From positions 1 through 64,000 of the forward strand of contig JACRIY010000067.1 in the NCBI GenBank assembly GCA_016235805.1: DNA of 64,000 nt, read 5' to 3'. Source of the stretch: Rhodocyclales bacterium (lineage in GTDB: Bacteria > Pseudomonadota > Gammaproteobacteria > Burkholderiales > Rhodocyclaceae). Under the pieces are notes generated by a model that was not told where the DNA came from, did no database searches, and saw only the letters and a list, made by a program, of their open reading frames with translations. Of this stretch, positions 27,694 to 36,230 are shown piece by piece. The position numbers and the translations under genes were made by a program. Every line of letters begins with the position of its first letter. Positions within the stretch are counted from its first letter, which is position 1.

Positions 27694-28521
27694 TCAGCCG
27701 CGGTGCCAGCTGAAACGCTTGATCAGCATCAGAAGCGACGCATCCAGGATGTAGCCGACGGCGCCGATGACCAGGATCATGGCCATCAGGTGGTCGTATT
27801 CCAGCGACTCGCGGGCATCCTCGATGGTGTAGCCGAAGCCCGAGGTCACGCCAAGGAACTCGGCCGGAACCAGCACCACCCAGGCGACACCGACGGCAAG
27901 CCGGATGCCGGTCAGTACGTCGAAGGTGATCGCCGGCAGGATGATCTGGGTCACTACGTGCCAAGGCTTGGCGCCGAGGTTGCGCGCCACCTTGAACCAT
28001 GCCGGGTCGACCTTGGCCAATCCGGCGGCGGTGGAAAACATCACCGGCCACACGGAGGCAACCGCGATAAGGAAGATGATGGCCTGGTCCCAGCCGGCAA
28101 ACACGATAACCGCGATCGGCTCCCAGGACAGCGGGCTGATCATGCGCATCAACTGGAAGGGCGAATTGCTCAGTTCGCGGAAACGCTTGCTGCGGCCGAT
28201 CAGGATACCGACCGGCACACCGATCAGGATCGCAATCGCCAGTCCCGCGCCAAGCCGATAGCCGCTGGTCCACAAGGCCTTCGGGATCAGACCGCTCTGC
28301 CACATCTTGATCATGGCCTTGAATGCGGGAATCGGCCCGAACGCAGCCCAATGAGAAGCCTTGGGATCCAGCGTCGCCACGAAAATTGCCAGCCACCAGA
28401 GCGCGAACAGGATCACAAGTCCGGCGAAGAAATTGAACAGGCCGGTGCCCGATGCCTTGAGGGCGCGCGACGACCGGGTGCCGGTCGGAATGGCGGCGGC
28501 AGCGGCGGTATTGGCAGTCAT
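27694..28521 (-). CDS. ABC transporter permease (SsuC/NrtB-like), copy 2
   Basis: A 275-residue inner-membrane permease with six or so hydrophobic segments and the cytoplasmic EAA loop (GARPWHVV-type: VARNLGAKPWHVVTQIILPA). It belongs to the nitrate/sulfonate/taurine uptake class. It is a close paralogue of the gene just upstream, sharing long blocks such as RSKRFRELSNSPFQ/RSKRFRELSNSSFQ. I use the ATG at 28521 with a GAGGA site; a GTG at 28542 is possible. The pair probably forms a heterodimeric channel for a small anion, thiocyanate by context. Confidence 0.85.
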   Translation of the reverse strand: MTANTAAAAAIPTGTRSSRALKASGTGLFNFFAGLVILFALWWLAIFVATLDPKASHWAAFGPIPAFKAMIKMWQSGLIPKALWTSGYRLGAGLAIAILIGVPVGILIGRSKRFRELSNSPFQLMRMISPLSWEPIAVIVFAGWDQAIIFLIAVASVWPVMFSTAAGLAKVDPAWFKVARNLGAKPWHVVTQIILPAITFDVLTGIRLAVGVAWVVLVPAEFLGVTSGFGYTIEDARESLEYDHLMAMILVIGAVGYILDASLLMLIKRFSWHRG

Positions 28522-28548
28522 TGCGGGGAAATCCTCGGGCACATGGAG

Positions 28549-29376
28549 TCAGGCATCTCCGCGATGCCAGCTATAGCGCTTGACGAGCAGAGCGCAGCAA
28601 GTGTCGAGCACGTAGCCGATAACCCCGATGGTGAGCACCATCGCGGTAAGGTGGTCGTATGAGAGGGTTTCGCGTGCATCCTTGATTGCGTAACCGAGAC
28701 CGGAGGTCACACCGAGCAATTCGGCTGGCACGAGCACGACCCAGGCGATGCCCAGCGCCAGCCGGATGCCGGTAAAGATGTCGAAGCTGATCGCCGGCAG
28801 GATGATCTGGGTGAGCATCTGCACCGGCGTGGCGCCAAGGTTGCGTGCCACCTTGAACCAGGCCGGGTCGACCTTGGCGAGGCCGGCCGCGGTTGAAAAC
28901 ATTACCGGCCAGACCGAGGCGATCGCGATCAGGAAAATGATCGAGTGGTCCCAGGCAGCGAAGACGAAAACAGCGATCGGCATCCATGACAGCGGGCTGA
29001 TCATGCGCAGGAACTGGAAGGAAGAATTGCTCAGTTCCCGAAAGCGCTTGCTGCGTCCCATGATGATGCCGATCGGCACGCCGATCGCAATGGCGATCAG
29101 CATGCCCGTGCCGAGCCGGTAGCCGCTGGCAGTAATGGCGTTCTGCAGCTTGCCCAGGTTCCAAAGTTCCGGAAATGACTGCAGCGTGGGGATCAGTCCG
29201 AATCCGGCAAAACTCTGTGTTTTCGGATTGATGGAAATCATGTAGCCGCCTAGCCACCAGAGTGCGGCGAGGATCAGCAGGCCAAGGGAAAAGTTGAGGA
29301 CGCCCCGCGCCGTCGCCTCGGCGGCGCGGGAGGTCCTGGTGCCGGCCAGACCGGCGGCCGGGGCGGGGTTGCTCAT
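28549..29376 (-). CDS. ABC transporter permease (SsuC/NrtB-like), copy 1
   Basis: A 275-residue permease with the same fold as its downstream copy, including the loop VARNLGATPVQMLTQIILPA. Its start overlaps the substrate-binding protein stop (ATGA), so the two are coupled. The tandem copies have diverged mainly in the N-terminal third. With the ATPase (30776) and binding protein (29373) they make a complete importer next to thiocyanate hydrolase. The substrate is inferred to be thiocyanate or cyanate. Confidence 0.85.
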   Translation of the reverse strand: MSNPAPAAGLAGTRTSRAAEATARGVLNFSLGLLILAALWWLGGYMISINPKTQSFAGFGLIPTLQSFPELWNLGKLQNAITASGYRLGTGMLIAIAIGVPIGIIMGRSKRFRELSNSSFQFLRMISPLSWMPIAVFVFAAWDHSIIFLIAIASVWPVMFSTAAGLAKVDPAWFKVARNLGATPVQMLTQIILPAISFDIFTGIRLALGIAWVVLVPAELLGVTSGLGYAIKDARETLSYDHLTAMVLTIGVIGYVLDTCCALLVKRYSWHRGDA

Positions 29377-30710
29377 AGACTGATGGTTTCCGTGCGGACA
29401 AAGGGATCGCCGGACTTGGGCACGCTATGGTCGTTCTTCCACTTCGGATTGGCGTCGAGCGCCTTCTTGATGAAGTTGTAATTGACCAGGTCGTTGGCAA
29501 CGAACTTGGCGTCCAGTTTTTCGAGGAAGGCTGCGTCGCCGGTGATGGTGGTCTTCTTCAGGTCGTTGACCACCAGTTCCGTGGCCGAGCGGTAAGGCCA
29601 GCCCTGGAAGTTGATGCGGTCCATGCCCCAGTCCTTGTTCTTGATCGCGGCGGCGTTGCCCGGATACGGAATGTCGTAGAGCATGACGGCACGCTGTACC
29701 ACTTCCTTGGGGAAGGGCAGGTAGCCCTTGCCGTCCTTGGACAGCATTTCCGCCATGGCGGCGCGATTCTCGTGGAGGTGGATCTGCGCGGAAACAATGG
29801 CGTTGTGCACGCCCTGCGCCCAGGCGGCCCGCGCCGGGTCCATGGTGTCCGCCTCGTGCATCACCACCACACAGCAGGGATGGCCCTTCCAGACGTCGCC
29901 GGTCATGCGCAGCATCTTGCCGCCGGCGCGCAGCTCGCCCAGCGCGTTGAAAGGTTCCGCGACGCAATAGCCGTCAATCGATTTCGCTGCCAGTGCAGGC
30001 GGCATGTCGGGCGGGTTGAGCACGATGAAGTTGCACTCGTTGGGAGCCAGCTTCGCGTCCTGCGGACGGATCACCGGCGTGATGCCGGCGTCGCGCATGA
30101 TCTTCTGCGAAATGATGTTGTGGATCGAGTACCAGAACGGCACGGCGAACTGTTTGCCGCCGAAGTCCTTCGGCGAATTGATGCCGCTGTCCTTGTGCAC
30201 GATCATCCCGGATCCGTTGGTGTGGTTCCAGGCGGTGATCTTGACCGGGAACTTGTTGTTGTAGCGCATCCAGATCGGGATCGGGATCAGCATGTGGGTG
30301 AGGTTGGTGCGGTGCGAGGAGAATGCCTCGACCAGCGGAGACCAGCCGCGGATCAGCGTCGGTGCGACGGAGTCGAGGCCCTCCTTCTTGAAGAAGCCCA
30401 TTTCATGCGCCACCAGCAGTGCCGCCGCGTCGGTGATGGGGAGGTAGCCGATGCGGATCGTCGGATCCCATTTCTTTTCCTGGGCGTAGGTAGCGGCCGA
30501 CGGCACCAGGCTGCTCAACGCGCCGAGGCTGCCCATCTTGAGCAGTTCGCGACGATTTACGCTGGTACCCAGCACGCTACTGAACAGCGGGTCGTACTCG
30601 ATCACCAGGTTGGGATCGTCGATGCCGTCGCCATGCCGCTTGAAATCGAACTGCGGTTCACCATGCTCGTCGTGTGGTACCTGGACTTGATCATTGCAAA
30701 ATCTGCACAT
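29373..30710 (-). CDS. ABC substrate-binding protein (NrtA/CmpA/SsuA-like) with Tat-like signal and CxxC leader
   Basis: A 445-residue protein of the NrtA/SsuA binding fold (IRIGYLPITDAAALLVAHEMGFF ... SIDGYCVAEPFNALGE). The N-terminus is unusual. It starts MCRFCNDQ, a CxxC motif, and the twin-arginine motif NRRELLKMGSLGALSSL appears only at about residue 52, so a 50-residue leader precedes the signal. This suggests Tat export of a folded protein, possibly after binding a metal or cofactor. It is the third gene of the transporter set (ATPase, binding protein, two permeases in transcription order after the scn genes). A small linear anion such as SCN- or OCN- fits the context. Confidence 0.82.
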   Translation of the reverse strand: MCRFCNDQVQVPHDEHGEPQFDFKRHGDGIDDPNLVIEYDPLFSSVLGTSVNRRELLKMGSLGALSSLVPSAATYAQEKKWDPTIRIGYLPITDAAALLVAHEMGFFKKEGLDSVAPTLIRGWSPLVEAFSSHRTNLTHMLIPIPIWMRYNNKFPVKITAWNHTNGSGMIVHKDSGINSPKDFGGKQFAVPFWYSIHNIISQKIMRDAGITPVIRPQDAKLAPNECNFIVLNPPDMPPALAAKSIDGYCVAEPFNALGELRAGGKMLRMTGDVWKGHPCCVVVMHEADTMDPARAAWAQGVHNAIVSAQIHLHENRAAMAEMLSKDGKGYLPFPKEVVQRAVMLYDIPYPGNAAAIKNKDWGMDRINFQGWPYRSATELVVNDLKKTTITGDAAFLEKLDAKFVANDLVNYNFIKKALDANPKWKNDHSVPKSGDPFVRTETISL

Positions 30711-30775
30711 TCTCGGTCTCCTTGGGTGATGGTTTCCTGACTTGGGGTGTGGTCAGGCGTGCCGGGTAACGCTGT

Positions 30776-31588
30776 TCAAGCGGGTTCGGATGCGGTCTCT
30801 GCCTCCGCGTTCTCGGCGGGCGACCCCGCCACTTGCGCCGCCGTGTGAAAGGCATCCATGAGACGGGCGCGCATGCTTTGTACCGCCGGATCCTGGCGTT
30901 GCCGGGGATCGGTCAGATTGACTTCGAATTCATGGACGATCTTGCCGGGCGCGCCGGCCATGATCAGTGCGCGATCGGCCATCAGCACGGCTTCGTCGAT
31001 GTCGTGGGTGACGATGATCAGGTTGAACCCGAGCCGCTTGGCAATCGAGCGCACGTCGCGCTGCAGCGAGGCGCGCGTAAAGGCGTCGAGCGCGGAGAAC
31101 GGCTCGTCGAGCAGCAGCAATTCGGGCTCCATGACCAGCGAACGGGCCAGCGCCACGCGCTGCTGCTGGCCGCCGGAGAGGTCCTGCACATTGGTGTCGG
31201 CGTAGTCGGACAACTCGACCAGCTTCAGGGCCTCGGCGACGCGTTCGGCTTTTTCCTTTTCGGGCCAGCCTGCAAAACCCAGGCCGACGCCGACGTTCTG
31301 CGAGACCTTCATCCACGGAAACAGGTGCGGCGCCTGGAACATCATGACCCAGCGCGACGATGGTCCCTCGATCTTCTTGTCGTCGAAATGCATCGTGCCC
31401 TCGGTGGGACGATTCAGCCCGGCGATGATGTGCAGGAGGGTGGACTTGCCGCAACCGGAGCGGCCGATGATGGCCAGCGCCTCGCCGCGCGGCGATTCCA
31501 GCATGAGATTGCTGAAGGTCGGGTTGCCGCGGGAACTGTAGCGGTAGCCCAGTCCCTTGATGCTGATATTCACTCCGCGTATTGACAC
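30776..31588 (-). CDS. ABC transporter ATP-binding protein (SsuB/TauB/NrtD-like)
   Basis: A 270-residue ATPase with Walker A GRSGCGKST (about residues 41-49), Q-loop MFQAPHLFPW, signature LSGGQQQRVALARSL and Walker B LLLLDEPFSALD. It powers the importer encoded just downstream. The start is a GTG at 31588; another GTG five codons later is possible. A 65-base gap separates it from the binding-protein gene. The C-terminal 20 residues are Ala/Glu-rich and variable. Confidence 0.88.
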   Translation of the reverse strand: MSIRGVNISIKGLGYRYSSRGNPTFSNLMLESPRGEALAIIGRSGCGKSTLLHIIAGLNRPTEGTMHFDDKKIEGPSSRWVMMFQAPHLFPWMKVSQNVGVGLGFAGWPEKEKAERVAEALKLVELSDYADTNVQDLSGGQQQRVALARSLVMEPELLLLDEPFSALDAFTRASLQRDVRSIAKRLGFNLIIVTHDIDEAVLMADRALIMAGAPGKIVHEFEVNLTDPRQRQDPAVQSMRARLMDAFHTAAQVAGSPAENAEAETASEPA

Positions 31589-31733
31589 CGATCGTCTCTC
31601 CGTTGGCTAGATTCCGCGACTCTTCCTGCCGCGTCTGCATCGCATTTCGCGAACACCCTCCCCCGCGTGCCCCTCGGACACGCATTGGTGAATGTCGTAT
31701 TTCTCAGCGTGCCGATGACCGGGTCCCACTTTC

Positions 31734-31756
31734 GCCCCCGCCAGAAGAGCGGGGGC
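31734..31756. terminator. GC-rich hairpin between scn genes and transporter genes
   Basis: GCCCCCGC and GCGGGGGC form an 8-base stem with a 7-base loop, in the 210-base gap after the P15K-like gene. No U-tract follows on the - strand, so it may only attenuate or protect the 3' end of the scn message. Confidence 0.35.
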
Positions 31757-31798
31757 TCAGTCGCAAGGTCGGACGCCGGTCATGGCGACCAAATCCGC

Positions 31799-32254
31799 TC
31801 AGGCCGCGGTCAGCCGCTCATGCACTACTTTCATGCGAGCGGCGAGCTCGTCCGGATCGACGAGGCCACGCTTTATCAGGGAATGGGCCAGGCAGAGCAA
31901 TTGCCGCTCGGGAAACGGAACGTCCTGATACAGCGTTTCCGAAAGCTCGTCCTCTTCCCAGCGCCGTTCCAGCAGGGGCAGCGGTGAATCCAGGCTGGCG
32001 CGGTCGACCTTTCCATCCAGCCAGCGCTTCTCGGCCGCAGCCACGGAAGAACAGGAGCCAGCCGCCAGTGCCTCGCAAATTCCGTCGAGGCTGGTCTTCC
32101 ACGGAGGATCCGGATTCGTTACGCCGTACTGGCTGGCGAGGTCTTCCCAGACCCGGCCATGCTCCTTGATCTCTTCCAGCAAGGGAACGGGGGTCCAGCT
32201 CGCCGCCCCGTCCGCCGCACCGGCGGAGGCATTCATGTTCCCTGAGTCAGCCAT
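31799..32254 (-). CDS. Thiocyanate hydrolase accessory protein (P15K-like, nitrile-hydratase activator family)
   Basis: A 151-residue protein of the nitrile-hydratase accessory/beta-N-terminal fold (WEDLASQYGVTNPDPPWKTSLDGICEAL ... RRWEEDELSETLYQDVPFPERQL). In Thiobacillus thioparus the equivalent P15K delivers cobalt to the gamma subunit. It follows scnC after 10 bases with a GAGGAG ribosome site. The wide spacing to the transporter ATPase gene suggests it ends the scn part of the operon. The cobalt role is by family and context. Confidence 0.78.
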   Translation of the reverse strand: MADSGNMNASAGAADGAASWTPVPLLEEIKEHGRVWEDLASQYGVTNPDPPWKTSLDGICEALAAGSCSSVAAAEKRWLDGKVDRASLDSPLPLLERRWEEDELSETLYQDVPFPERQLLCLAHSLIKRGLVDPDELAARMKVVHERLTAA

Positions 32255-32264
32255 GGCTTGCTCC

Positions 32265-32987
32265 TCAATGGTGGCCGGGCTTGGCCGGCTTGTGGACTGG
32301 CAGCGGAATGTTGGTGGTCATGCCCGGCTTGGGCAGGGCGACGCCGATCAGGCAATCGCGGGTCACGATTTCAGTCAGCTGATCTTCCGTCCAGCCCTCG
32401 GTACCGGCGGGGCGCACCGGCATCACGATGAAGCGACATTTCTGGTTGGAATCCTCGACGCGGATCTCGACGTCCGGCGGCAGTTGCAGGCCGAATTCAG
32501 CAAGCACCGGACGCGGCCAGCGGACCAGGCGGCGGCGATAGTTCGGGGTGCGATACCACTCCGGCTGGAAGCCCAGGATGGGGCGTGGGTAGCAGGAACA
32601 AAGGGTGCACACGACGACATGATGCAGGGTCGGCGTATCTTCGAGCACGCGCAGATCGGTGTAGTCGCTCGGCGTGCCGAAGCCGGTCGGGTTCAGCCAG
32701 TCCACGCCGACGGCGAGGCTGGCCTTGATTGCATCGGTCAGGCACTGCTTCTTGTACTCCGGGTCGAGCCAGGCCTTGGCCACCATGCGGGCTGCCGGGG
32801 TAGGTCCGATGTGCTCGGCGAACTCCGTGAAGCGGCGATGGTCCTCGGCGGTAAACAAGCCCTTCTCGATGGCCAGCTCGCGGACGGCGATTTCCAGCGC
32901 CTCGAAGTCGCTGACTTCCTCGACCATCGGGCCCGGAGGATTGTGGTGGTGCCCATGCCCGTGGCTATGATCGTGATCGTTTGACAT
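32265..32987 (-). CDS. scnC: Thiocyanate hydrolase gamma subunit (cobalt-binding)
   Basis: A 240-residue subunit homologous to nitrile hydratase alpha, close to the 243 residues of the T. thioparus protein. The metal claw VVCTLCSCYPR places Cys127, Cys130 and Cys132 as cobalt ligands; CTLCSC is the cobalt-type sequence. The N-terminus is rich in histidine (HDHSHGHGHHHN), which may bind metal. The enzyme hydrolyses SCN- to carbonyl sulfide and ammonia. It is third in the scnB-scnA-scnC order, 42 bases after scnA. Confidence 0.9.
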   Translation of the reverse strand: MSNDHDHSHGHGHHHNPPGPMVEEVSDFEALEIAVRELAIEKGLFTAEDHRRFTEFAEHIGPTPAARMVAKAWLDPEYKKQCLTDAIKASLAVGVDWLNPTGFGTPSDYTDLRVLEDTPTLHHVVVCTLCSCYPRPILGFQPEWYRTPNYRRRLVRWPRPVLAEFGLQLPPDVEIRVEDSNQKCRFIVMPVRPAGTEGWTEDQLTEIVTRDCLIGVALPKPGMTTNIPLPVHKPAKPGHH

Positions 32988-33029
32988 TTGCGTTATACCT
33001 TTCTGTTCTGTCTCGGTTGGATCGGCGAA

Positions 33030-33392
33030 CTACACGGCTTCCAGCCAACGCTCGGAAAACTCGGTTTGCAGCGTGTCGTTGGCAAAGGCGGCGGGATACT
33101 CCGGCCACAGGTCCTTTTGCTTGAAACGCACGATGTAGAACCACTCGGAATGATCGACGTGTCCCCAGGCCTCATCTTCCGGTGCCGGGCTTTCATGGGT
33201 GACTACTGCCACCTCGCCGACCGCGCCACGCGTGTAGACTTGGCAACGGGTGTAGAAAACGTCCGGCAGATCCTTGATGCGCACGGTCTGGCCGACCTTG
33301 AACTTGGCGGGACCGGCGGTACCCTTGAAGCACTGGGGATCGCCCTTGCCGGTGGCGATCTTGGCGTGATGGGTTCTATCGTGCTGGCTCAT
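33030..33392 (-). CDS. scnA: Thiocyanate hydrolase alpha subunit
   Basis: A 120-residue protein matching the nitrile-hydratase beta C-terminal fold (FKVGQTVRIKDLPDVFYTRCQVYTRGAVGEV, then EWFYIVRFKQKDLWPEY). The length is close to the 126 residues of T. thioparus ScnA. It overlaps the end of scnB by 17 bases, which points to coupled translation and fixed subunit ratios. Confidence 0.88.
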   Translation of the reverse strand: MSQHDRTHHAKIATGKGDPQCFKGTAGPAKFKVGQTVRIKDLPDVFYTRCQVYTRGAVGEVAVVTHESPAPEDEAWGHVDHSEWFYIVRFKQKDLWPEYPAAFANDTLQTEFSERWLEAV

Positions 33393-33816
33393 GGCGCTTT
33401 TTCACCTCGTCTATCTTGTTGATCAGTTCCGTCAGGGTGACGTGATGTCCGTCTACCAGGATGCGCGCGGCGGACAGCAGCCAGCGCCCGTAGTAAGGCA
33501 AGCCGAGATACTGCGTCGTACCCAGATCGACGTTCTGCATGCGGCGCCGCTCTTCCGCACACCAGGCGCCACGCCAGGCCAGGCACTCGGTGGTCACGTA
33601 GGCACGGTGGCCCCACGCCTCGTGTTCCTCCTCGGTCCATTCGCAGGGAACGTCAAACTCGCCGCCGACATCATGTGGCGACCGCGTATAGGCCCGGAAC
33701 AGTTCGGGAGTGATTGCTGTGGGATATGGCGCCTTGCCGGTCTTCTGCACCGGCGGCTGCAATTCGGCGACCGCGGTCAGATGCCGCAATACCCTTTCCC
33801 TGGTAGTCGATGACAT
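33376..33816 (-). CDS. scnB: Thiocyanate hydrolase beta subunit
   Basis: A 146-residue protein matching the nitrile-hydratase beta N-terminal fold (PHDVGGEFDVPCEWTEEEHEAWGHRAYVTTECLAWRG). I chose the ATG at 33816, preceded by AAAGGAG, over upstream starts; this gives a size like the known beta subunit. It is the first gene of the scn operon. The long 436-base upstream region shared with the divergent lysR gene holds two copies of the operator-like motif. Confidence 0.87.
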   Translation of the reverse strand: MSSTTRERVLRHLTAVAELQPPVQKTGKAPYPTAITPELFRAYTRSPHDVGGEFDVPCEWTEEEHEAWGHRAYVTTECLAWRGAWCAEERRRMQNVDLGTTQYLGLPYYGRWLLSAARILVDGHHVTLTELINKIDEVKKRHEPAR

Positions 33817-34252
33817 AGCTGGACTTCTCCTTTGATGTATGACTTGCGGATTCACTGGCACGCAACCCTTGCTGCACAACAAACCGGGGGACACCCGCGA
33901 AGGCGTATTCCGGCGCCCTCGATTTCCGCTGGCGATCAACCGATGCTGCCCGTCTTGTGGGACCCCCGAAGCTTCGGCAGGTTTCAGGACACGGCACTAT
34001 TTAGTTGACGTTTAAATTTTGTATGCCTTAAGTGAAATTGTCCAAGACTATTTTCCGATCCAACCTATAGGCTTCCACTATTCAACAATGCCGCGGACGT
34101 CATCGAAATCATCGGTTGATCCAGGCTCCCCCGATCCCGCCATCGAGGACTTCGCGACTCGCCCGTGACTCGCGTTTCCGCCTCGCATGGGCTGTGGCTT
34201 TGGGCTAGAATCGATGAAGACTATCCTTCGATCGAATCTATAGGAATCGACT
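33817..34252. other. Divergent regulatory region between scnB and lysR
   Basis: This 436-base gap holds two copies of the CTAT-N15-ATAG-N7-CTAT motif (34048-34081 and 34221-34254). The first is preceded by a 26-base block (34037-34062) that recurs exactly at 37720-37745 before cbiM. On the - strand the block reads TTGGACAAT followed 16 bases on by TACAAA, a possible promoter for scnB. No reading frame of interest is seen. Confidence 0.6.
34037..34081 (+). promoter_or_regulatory. Putative LysR operator, copy 1 (scn side)
   Basis: CTAT at 34048, ATAG at 34067 and CTAT at 34078 have spacers of 15 and 7 bases. The motif starts about 220 bases upstream of scnB, the same distance as copy 2 from cbiM. 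Confidence 0.65.
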
Positions 34253-34254
34253 AT
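34221..34254 (+). promoter_or_regulatory. Putative LysR operator, copy 3 (overlaps the lysR start)
   Basis: CTAT, ATAG and CTAT occur with the same 15 and 7 base spacers. The central TAGGAATCGACTA is a T-N11-A box, the usual LysR-type site. The last bases overlap the lysR ATG at 34253, which implies autoregulation. Confidence 0.65.
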
Positions 34255-35281
34255 GGAATCAAAACTGGTGTTCCCGCGCTCGATACGTTACCTGTTCGCG
34301 GTTGCGGAACATCACAGCTTTACCCGCGCGGCCGAGGCGCTGCATGTATCGCAGCCGACGCTATCGCAGCAGATACGACTGCTGGAAGAGGCTCTCGACG
34401 TGCAATTGCTCGACCGTTCAGGCCGCAATGTGCGGCTCACCGATGCCGGTGAAGTCTATCTCCACCATGCACGCCGCGCACTTGGAGAACTGGAAGCGGG
34501 AACCCGGGCCATCCACGAGGTACAGGATCTCAGCCGCGGCTCGCTGCGCCTGGGCATGAACCCGATCACCGAATACATCACCACGCCGCTGCTGGAAGAT
34601 TTCGTGGCCCGCCATCCGGGAATCGCAATGAGTGCGGTGGAGATGTCGCAGGATGACATCGAGGCCGGGGTCGCCGAGGACCGGATCGACATCGGCATCG
34701 TCTTTTCCGACACGTTTTCCTCGGAGGGCCGCTCCGGCGAAATCGACAAGCACACGTTGTTCGTGGAAACCCTCAACCTCGCGGTCGGCAAGGGCCACCG
34801 ACTGGCCGGACGACAGACGCCCCTCAGTGCGTCCGAACTGGAAAAGGAATCCCTGGTCCTGCTCAATACGCAGTTTGCATTGCGGCGCCATTTCGACCTT
34901 TATTGCCTCGAATACCGCATTGCGCCGCACATCGCCATCGAGACCAACTCGCTGAACATGCTGGTGCAGTCGGCCAGCCTGGGCCGCCTGGTCACCATCC
35001 TGCCCAGCTCGATTTCCGAGGCGCAGTCGGGCCTGTACTCGGTGCCCCTGATGCCCCAGTTGCCGCACCATGCGATCGCCCTGATTTGCCACAAGGGCGC
35101 CTACAAGAGCGCCGCCTGCCAGGCTTTTGGGGAAATGGCCACGCAATGGAGCGCCGCCCGATACCAGGCGCTGCAACAGCGGCTGACCGAATCTGGGCTG
35201 CCGCCTGAGGTTGGGACGGGACTTGGAGCCGGCAGTTCCCGGCGCCAGGCAGCGGACGTGGATGGTGCCGCCGCGCGCTGA
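34253..35281 (+). CDS. LysR-family regulator of the thiocyanate/cyanate locus (CynR-like)
   Basis: A 342-residue regulator. Residues about 10-68 form the winged helix-turn-helix (RYLFAVAEHHSFTRAAEALH ... SQPTLSQQIRLLEEAL); the rest is a periplasmic-binding-like effector domain. It is 30-40 residues longer than usual at the C-terminus, with a Gly/Ala/Arg-rich tail. It is divergent from scnB. An operator-like motif overlaps its start codon and there is no clear ribosome site, so expression may be low and autoregulated. I infer that it responds to thiocyanate or cyanate. Confidence 0.85.
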   Translation: MESKLVFPRSIRYLFAVAEHHSFTRAAEALHVSQPTLSQQIRLLEEALDVQLLDRSGRNVRLTDAGEVYLHHARRALGELEAGTRAIHEVQDLSRGSLRLGMNPITEYITTPLLEDFVARHPGIAMSAVEMSQDDIEAGVAEDRIDIGIVFSDTFSSEGRSGEIDKHTLFVETLNLAVGKGHRLAGRQTPLSASELEKESLVLLNTQFALRRHFDLYCLEYRIAPHIAIETNSLNMLVQSASLGRLVTILPSSISEAQSGLYSVPLMPQLPHHAIALICHKGAYKSAACQAFGEMATQWSAARYQALQQRLTESGLPPEVGTGLGAGSSRRQAADVDGAAAR

Positions 35282-35334
35282 CCTTGGGTCCGAGCCGGCT
35301 ACCGAATCACTCCGGCGCTTGCCGGCCAGCGGTT

Positions 35335-36156
35335 TCAGGTGCGAGTTGCGAGATAGGTGTAATAGTTGCACGCAGCGAAGAAGCTCCCCTCCTCCATCGC
35401 CTGATGCTGCGCCGCGAGCCAGGCGTCCACCGCCGCGGCGGAGAACATTCCGGACTTGATGATATAGGGAGCATAGGTCTCGGCAAATGACTTGAAATAG
35501 CTGGCCTTGCCGATCTCGACCACGGCATCGCCCCAGGCCTGCTGCAATTGCAGGCCCAGTTGCGGCATCAATCTGGGCAGGTCGCGCATGATGTGCGGAT
35601 TATTGAAGGCGGCCGTGGTCAGGGCCACGTCCATGCGATGCCCAAGATCGTGGTCGGGCAGGGCATAGGTCATCGAGGAATAGTCGCCATCGAAGATCGC
35701 CACGATGCCGCCGGGACGTACGACGCGAACCATTTCGCGCAACACGGCCTGCGGATCCGTGACGTGGCTGATCAGCGTATGGGCGAACGCGGCGTCGAAA
35801 GTCGCATCCGGGAAATCGAGGTCGTGCGCATCGCCGACGCGAAAGTCGACGCGGTCGCCCACTCCGTGCTCGACAGCAAAGCGACGCGCGGCCTCGATGA
35901 ATGGATGGCTCTGGTCGACACCGACAGCCTTGCCGGAAAAGTCACCGCGACGGGCCAGCGAACGGGTCATGGCGCCGGTGCCGCAGCCAACCTCCAGCAC
36001 GTGCGCCGACACGCCTGGCGAGAGGTGCCCGGCGTACTTGTCGAACAGCCGGGTGAACACGACATCCTTGGCGCGGCCTTCAAGGCGGGCGATCAGGCGC
36101 TCGATGGCCGCTTCGTCGAGCTCATTGACAAAACGGTGGGGATCACGTGCCGGCAT
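35335..36156 (-). CDS. Class I SAM-dependent methyltransferase
   Basis: A 273-residue methyltransferase with motif I VLEVGCGTGAM (about residues 53-63), motif post-I GVDQS and a later VRPGGIVAIFDGD strand. It belongs to the Methyltransf_11/25 group; the substrate is unknown. It follows cynS after 74 bases on the same strand and probably shares its transcript. A (GGCGGGC)n tandem stretch lies in that gap. Methylation of thiocyanate- or sulfide-derived thiols would fit the context, but there is no direct evidence. Confidence 0.78.
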   Translation of the reverse strand: MPARDPHRFVNELDEAAIERLIARLEGRAKDVVFTRLFDKYAGHLSPGVSAHVLEVGCGTGAMTRSLARRGDFSGKAVGVDQSHPFIEAARRFAVEHGVGDRVDFRVGDAHDLDFPDATFDAAFAHTLISHVTDPQAVLREMVRVVRPGGIVAIFDGDYSSMTYALPDHDLGHRMDVALTTAAFNNPHIMRDLPRLMPQLGLQLQQAWGDAVVEIGKASYFKSFAETYAPYIIKSGMFSAAAVDAWLAAQHQAMEEGSFFAACNYYTYLATRT

Positions 36157-36230
36157 GGATCACCTTTCCTTAAATGGTTCACGGCGGGCGGCGGGCGGCG
36201 GGCGTTCCGCGCCACCCGGACCCGTGCAGG

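Noticed and set aside
32265-33816. Nitrile hydratase rather than thiocyanate hydrolase
   Set aside because: Three separate subunits in the order B-A-C with SCNase-like lengths, and a nearby cyanase and sulfur genes, favour thiocyanate hydrolase; nitrile hydratase has two larger subunits and usually an amidase nearby.
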